Shown here piece after piece: positions 60,496 through 64,000 of a DNA stretch of 64,000 bases. The number at the start of each line of letters is the position of its first letter. Position 1 is the stretch's first letter. The stretch is from Xylophilus sp. GOD-11R (GTDB lineage: Bacteria; Pseudomonadota; Gammaproteobacteria; Burkholderiales; Burkholderiaceae_C). The notes beneath the pieces were generated by a model. That model searched no databases. It was not told where the DNA came from and saw nothing but the letters and a program-made list of their open reading frames with translations. A program made the position numbers and the translations under genes. The DNA is taken from assembly GCF_033546935.1 (NCBI RefSeq), contig NZ_CP137854.1:3100001-3164000 (forward strand), given 5' to 3'.

Positions 60496-60627
60496 CGCGG
60501 CCGCTGGCTTCAGGTGCCGGCCATCGTCGACCCATGGCACCGCCGCCGGTCGAGCGCGCGGCTGGCGCCCCGCCACCTGCGCCGCCCTCTTCTGGTTCCT
60601 GCGGTTGAATCTTTTTCGGCACACCTT

Positions 60628-60656
60628 TATAAAGTACAGAATACAGAACAAGGCGG
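60628..60656 (+). promoter_or_regulatory. Probable promoter/operator of the SDR operon
   Basis: An AT-rich stretch (TTTATAAAGT) is followed by a direct repeat TACAGAA-TACAGAA and an AAGG ribosome-binding segment just before the ATG at 60660. TATAAA could be a -10 box, which would give a leader of only ~25 bases. The repeat may bind a regulator; none is encoded nearby. Confidence 0.45.
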
Positions 60657-60659
60657 CTC

Positions 60660-61421
60660 ATGGATCGATTCACGGACGAAACGGTGATCGTCACCGGCGC
60701 TGCGCGCGGCATCGGGCTGGCCATCGCGCGGCGTTTTCTGGCGGAAGGCGCGCGGGTCGTCATCGCCGACCTTCAGGCCGAGGCGCTGGAGCAGGCGCGC
60801 ACCTCGCTCGCCGGCGGCGACCGCGTGCTGGCCGTGCCGTGCGACGTGTCCCGGCCGGACGATGCGCAGGCGCTGGCCGAGCAGGCGCGGCAGGCATTCG
60901 GGGCGGTCGGCGTGCTGGTCAACAACGCCGGCATCTCGCCCAAGCACGGCGGCGTCAAGTCGCTGATCGCGGACATGGCCCAGGCCGAGTGGCGACAGGT
61001 TCTGGACGTGAACCTCACCGGCGCTTTCCTCGTGTCGCAGGCCTGCCTGGCGCAGATGCGCGGCCGCCGGTACGGGCGCATCGTCAACATCGCCTCGCAG
61101 GCGGGTCGCACCCGTACCGACATCGCCGGCGCCCACTACGCCGCGTCCAAGGCCGGCATGCTGGGCCTCACCCGGGTGCTGGCCACCGAGGGCGGCCGCG
61201 ACGGCATCACCGCCAACGCCATCGCTCCCGGCCGCATCGAGACACCGATGGCCGCCGAAGCCGGCGCGGCCGTCAATGCGGCCTACCTGGAGCGCATACC
61301 GGTGGGCCGCCTCGGCACGCCGGAGGACGTCGCCGGTGCCGCCGCCTTCCTGGCCAGCGCCGATGCCGGTTTCATCAGCGGCGCCACGCTGGACGTGAAC
61401 GGAGGCGTCTTCATGATCTGA
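60660..61421 (+). CDS. SDR-family NAD(P)-dependent oxidoreductase
   Basis: The 253-residue classical short-chain dehydrogenase has the cofactor motif TGAARGIG (residues 12-19), NNAG in LVNNAGIS, the catalytic Ser in NIAS, Tyr160 and Lys164 (HYAASKAG), and the family end GGVFMI. Asp after the second strand (IADLQAE) favours NAD. It probably oxidises a hydroxy-acyl or alcohol substrate. It is the first gene of a + strand operon with a solute-binding protein, a CoA-transferase and a quinone-oxidoreductase-like enzyme, consistent with breakdown of a carboxylic acid. Confidence 0.92.
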   Translation: MDRFTDETVIVTGAARGIGLAIARRFLAEGARVVIADLQAEALEQARTSLAGGDRVLAVPCDVSRPDDAQALAEQARQAFGAVGVLVNNAGISPKHGGVKSLIADMAQAEWRQVLDVNLTGAFLVSQACLAQMRGRRYGRIVNIASQAGRTRTDIAGAHYAASKAGMLGLTRVLATEGGRDGITANAIAPGRIETPMAAEAGAAVNAAYLERIPVGRLGTPEDVAGAAAFLASADAGFISGATLDVNGGVFMI

Positions 61422-61504
61422 GAGAACCCGCTGCCCCGCGCCAAGCCCATCCAGACACCCCAAGATGCCGCCCCCACGAGGCCGGCACGTGACGGAGACA
61501 AGAC

Positions 61505-62458
61505 ATGAACCGCATCCTGAGAATGCTGGCGACCACCACCCTGGCCGCCGCCCTGCCCCTGGCCGCCCTCGGCGCCTGGCCCGAGCGCGAGATCAAGCTC
61601 GGCGTCGGCTACGGCGCGGGCGGCGTCGGCGACGTGTCGGCGCGGCTGCTCGCCAAGTCGATGGAAAAGGAGCTCAAGCAGCCCATCGTCATCATCAACC
61701 GGGCCGGCGCGCAAGCCACGCTCAACCCGACGCAGCTGGCGCGGCTGGAACCCGACGGCTACAACGTCGGCGTGCTCACCTTCGCGCCGATGGCCATCGT
61801 GCCGCACATGCTGCCGGTGACCTACACCGCGCGCGACTTCATCTTCGCCGGCGCCTTCGGCCGTTTCCAGTACGGGCTGGCGGTGCGCGCGGACTCGCCC
61901 TACCACTCGGTGAAGGACCTGGTGGAGGCGGCCAAGATCAAGCCGCTGTTCTTCGGCGCGCCGGGCGCGCCCAACAACATCGCGCTGTTCGAACTTGGCC
62001 GCAAGAGCGGCGCGCGCTTCGAGCAGGTGCTCTACAAGTCGGGCAGCGAGACGGTGCTGTCGCTGGTCGCTGGGCAGACCGAAGTCATCATCCAGACCCC
62101 GTCGGAAATCATGCCGCACGTGCAGTCCGGCAAGCTGCGGCTGCTGGCCTCGGTCAGCCCGGCCCGCTGGGCCGACCGCCCCGAGATGCCCACGGTGAAG
62201 GAGAGCGGCTACGACGTGGAGATCGAGTCGTGGATGGGTCTGGCGGTGCCCAAGGGCACGCCGGCGCCGATCGTGGAGCGCATCCAGCAGGCCATGCTCA
62301 ATGCCATGAAGGACAAGGAAGTGCTCGACGGCTTTCAGCGCATGGGCCTGGACGCCGTCACCATGACCGGCCCGGAATACGCCCGCATGATCGACGAGGG
62401 CTATGTGAGCATGGGCAAGGCCCTCAAGGAAGCCGGCCTCACCGGCAAGACGCCATGA
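61505..62458 (+). CDS. Tripartite tricarboxylate transporter (Bug-type) substrate-binding protein
   Basis: The 317-residue periplasmic protein has a signal peptide (MNRILRMLATTTLAAALPL, cleavage near residue 23) and the Bug/TctC pattern: WPEREIKLGVGYGAGGVGD, then VVINRAGAQATL-like sequence (IVIINRAGAQATLNP), and MPTVKESGYDVEIESWMGL near the C-terminus. Bug proteins bind carboxylates; the membrane TctA/TctB partners are not in the window, as is common for orphan Bug genes. A GGAGACAAG site precedes the ATG. The stop overlaps the CoA-transferase gene. Confidence 0.92.
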   Translation: MNRILRMLATTTLAAALPLAALGAWPEREIKLGVGYGAGGVGDVSARLLAKSMEKELKQPIVIINRAGAQATLNPTQLARLEPDGYNVGVLTFAPMAIVPHMLPVTYTARDFIFAGAFGRFQYGLAVRADSPYHSVKDLVEAAKIKPLFFGAPGAPNNIALFELGRKSGARFEQVLYKSGSETVLSLVAGQTEVIIQTPSEIMPHVQSGKLRLLASVSPARWADRPEMPTVKESGYDVEIESWMGLAVPKGTPAPIVERIQQAMLNAMKDKEVLDGFQRMGLDAVTMTGPEYARMIDEGYVSMGKALKEAGLTGKTP

Positions 62459-63729
62459 GCGCGCCGGTGGGTGCGTTGTCCGGCCTGCGGGTGCTCGACC
62501 TGAGCCGCGTGCTCGCCGGGCCGTGGGTGGCGCAGATGCTGGCCGACTTCGGCGCCGACGTGATCAAGGTGGAGCGTTCGGGCGTGGGCGACGAATCGCG
62601 CACCCAGGGCAGCCGGCCGGCGCAGCGCGAGGGCCACAACCTCGAGGACAGCTCCGGCTTCACCGCCGTCAACCGGGGCAAGCGTTCGATCGAACTCGAC
62701 CTCGCCTCGCCCGCCGGCCAGGAGGTGGCGCGCCGCCTGGCCGCCGAGAGCGACATCCTGATCGAGAACTTCAAGACCGGCGACCTGCAGCGCTACGGGC
62801 TCGACTACGCCACGCTGTCGCGCCTGAACCCGCGACTGGTGTATTGCTCCATCACTGGTTTCGGCCAGACCGGCCCTTACCGCCAGCTACCCGGCTACGA
62901 CCTGATCTTCCAGGCCATGAGCGGCGTGATGAGCGCCACCGGCGGCCCGCAGGACCAACCCGGCGGTGGCCCGCAACGCGTTGGCTACCCCATCTCCGAC
63001 GCCACCGCCGGCCTCTACGCCACCATCGGCATCCTGGCCGCGCTGCACCACCGCGACCAGCCCGGCGGAGGCGGCCAGCACATCGACCTGGCCCTGCTCG
63101 ACGCGCAGATCGCCGCCATGACCCTGGTGCCTACCAACTACCTGATCGCCGGCCAAATGCCTCGCCGGGTCGGCATCACCTCGCAGATGAGTTGCCCCTA
63201 CCAGGCCTTTGACTGCGCCGACGGCCAGCTGGTCGTGGCGGTCAACAACGGCAAGCAGTTCGCCGGCATGTGCCGCGTGCTCGGCCACGAGGCGCTGGCC
63301 CACGATCCACGCTTCGCGAGCAATGCGTTGCGGGTGCAGAACCGCGACAGCCTGGTGCCGGTGCTGGCCGAGGCGATGGCGCGGCTGCCGGTGGCGCAGG
63401 CCCGCACGCAGCTGTCGGCCGCGGGCGTGCCCTGCGGTCCGTTGAACGACATCGGTCAGGTCTTCGAGGACGAACAGGTGCGCCACCGCGGCCTGCGGCA
63501 GGAGGTGGAGCATCCGGTGAAGGGTCTCACGCCCATCGTCGCCAATCCGCTCAAGTTCTCGGCCACGCCGGTGGCCTACCGGCGCGCCCCGCCGCAACTC
63601 GGCGAACACACCGCCGAAGTGCTGCGCGAGGTGCTGGGCGTGGACGAAGCCGAGCTCGCCGCCCTGCGCGCGGCCGGCGGCGTGGGCAGCGCCGACCTGG
63701 CGCGCCGGCCCCTGGAGGCCAGCCGATGA
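62455..63729 (+). CDS. CaiB/BaiF-family CoA-transferase
   Basis: The 424-residue family III CoA-transferase moves CoA between carboxylates. Landmarks are LRVLDLSRVLAGPWVAQMLADFGADVIKVE, the catalytic-region Asp in LPGYDLIFQAMSG (the segment usually carrying it), YPISDATAGLYATIGILAAL and the C-terminal RHRGLRQEVEHP. It should activate the acid imported by, or handled with, the neighbouring gene products. ATGA overlaps link it to both neighbours. The C-terminal ~25 residues extend slightly beyond the family. Confidence 0.93.
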   Translation: MSAPVGALSGLRVLDLSRVLAGPWVAQMLADFGADVIKVERSGVGDESRTQGSRPAQREGHNLEDSSGFTAVNRGKRSIELDLASPAGQEVARRLAAESDILIENFKTGDLQRYGLDYATLSRLNPRLVYCSITGFGQTGPYRQLPGYDLIFQAMSGVMSATGGPQDQPGGGPQRVGYPISDATAGLYATIGILAALHHRDQPGGGGQHIDLALLDAQIAAMTLVPTNYLIAGQMPRRVGITSQMSCPYQAFDCADGQLVVAVNNGKQFAGMCRVLGHEALAHDPRFASNALRVQNRDSLVPVLAEAMARLPVAQARTQLSAAGVPCGPLNDIGQVFEDEQVRHRGLRQEVEHPVKGLTPIVANPLKFSATPVAYRRAPPQLGEHTAEVLREVLGVDEAELAALRAAGGVGSADLARRPLEASR

Positions 63730-64000
63730 AAGCCATGCTGTGCCACGCCTACGGCCCGCCCGACAGCCTGCGGCTGGAGGAGGTTCCCAGCCTGCAGCCC
63801 GGTCCCGGCCAGGTGGTGATCGCGGTCGCCGCGGCGGGGGTGAACTTCCCCGACACGCTCATCATTCAGGGCAAATACCAATACAAGCCCGATCTGCCTT
63901 TTTCGCCCGGTGGCGAGGTGGCCGGCACCATCCTGCGGTTGGGTGCGGACGTCACCGGCCTGCGGGTTGGCGACCGGGTGCTGGCGCCGCTGGGCTGGGG
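63726..64000 (+). CDS. NADPH:quinone oxidoreductase-like protein (MDR family), 3' end outside window
   Basis: Only the first ~91 codons are visible: MKAMLCHAYGPPDSLRLEEV, VAAAGVNFPDTLIIQGKYQ and FSPGGEVAGTI, followed by VGDRVLAPL. This is the N-terminal GroES-like domain of zinc-free medium-chain reductases such as Qor and enoyl reductases. The ATG overlaps the CoA-transferase stop. With the CoA-transferase and SDR it fits a short acyl-CoA pathway. The reading frame runs to the window edge. Confidence 0.88.
   Translation, partial: MKAMLCHAYGPPDSLRLEEVPSLQPGPGQVVIAVAAAGVNFPDTLIIQGKYQYKPDLPFSPGGEVAGTILRLGADVTGLRVGDRVLAPLGW

Noticed and set aside
61465..62454. N-terminal extension of the CoA-transferase frame across the Bug gene
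   Set aside because: The extension is the off-frame reading of the binding-protein gene; the real CoA-transferase starts at 62455, where homology begins and an ATGA overlap exists.

Overview
The window is high-GC DNA from a beta-proteobacterium, most likely a member of the Burkholderiales close to the Comamonadaceae. The evidence is a pepN-fbp pair, a type VI secretion locus with DUF4123 and DUF2235 genes, small DUF4148-type secreted proteins, a tripartite-transporter (Bug-type) binding protein and strong GC3 bias. The genus cannot be fixed from the sequence alone. An AT-rich island at about 43.1-45.5 kb stands out against this background.

Region 1 (1-2.8 kb, + strand) holds the 3' end of aminopeptidase N and fructose-1,6-bisphosphatase, followed by a short terminator. 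Region 2 (2.8-32.3 kb, - strand) is a type VI secretion system (T6SS). Read 5' to 3' it runs tssB, tssC, hcp, tssJ, tssK, a 99-aa gene, vgrG, an 83-aa gene, a DUF4123 chaperone (tap), immunity lipoprotein, Tle1-type lipase, immunity lipoprotein, tssL, tssM, a TagK-like gene, tssE, tssF, tssG, a second effector block, tssA. Most joints are ATGA or TGATG overlaps, so translation is probably coupled. No ClpV/TssH and no PAAR gene was found in the window.

The second effector block, between tssG and tssA, is the most unusual part. It has the same order as the first (tap, immunity, tle1, immunity), but its tap is frameshifted and its upstream immunity gene carries an internal deletion. Downstream of the lipase are four immunity-lipoprotein copies. 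Two internally deleted tle1 remnants and a copy of the tssA 5' end lie among them. This records tandem duplication of an immunity-lipase-immunity-tssA-start unit followed by loss of the extra lipase bodies.

Region 3 (32.3-33.9 kb) is the AT-rich T6SS leader, a tRNA-Thr(CGT) with a strong terminator, and the remains of a glycosyltransferase/UDP-galactopyranose mutase. Region 4 (33.9-42.8 kb) holds regulatory and signalling genes: two diguanylate cyclases, an AraC-type regulator, a cyclophilin-like protein, an OmpR-type response regulator with its sensor kinase and a CusR-like box, a DUF1232 protein and a lipoprotein. Region 5 (43.1-45.7 kb) is the AT-rich island. Four small membrane or lipoprotein genes on the + strand are each preceded by a copy of a short imperfect palindrome; a fifth copy follows the last of them.

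Region 6 (45.8-53 kb) has a GMC oxidoreductase coupled to an alpha/beta-hydrolase fused to a gluconate-2-dehydrogenase subunit-3-like domain, an APC permease, a 2H phosphoesterase, a DUF4148-type protein and an isochorismatase-family hydrolase. The last two share a 59-bp upstream element. Region 7 (53.1-60.4 kb, - strand) is a complete peptide ABC importer with two tandem binding proteins. Divergent from it, region 8 (60.7 kb to the end, + strand) is a catabolic operon: SDR dehydrogenase, Bug-type binding protein, CaiB/BaiF CoA-transferase and a quinone-oxidoreductase-like gene cut by the window end.
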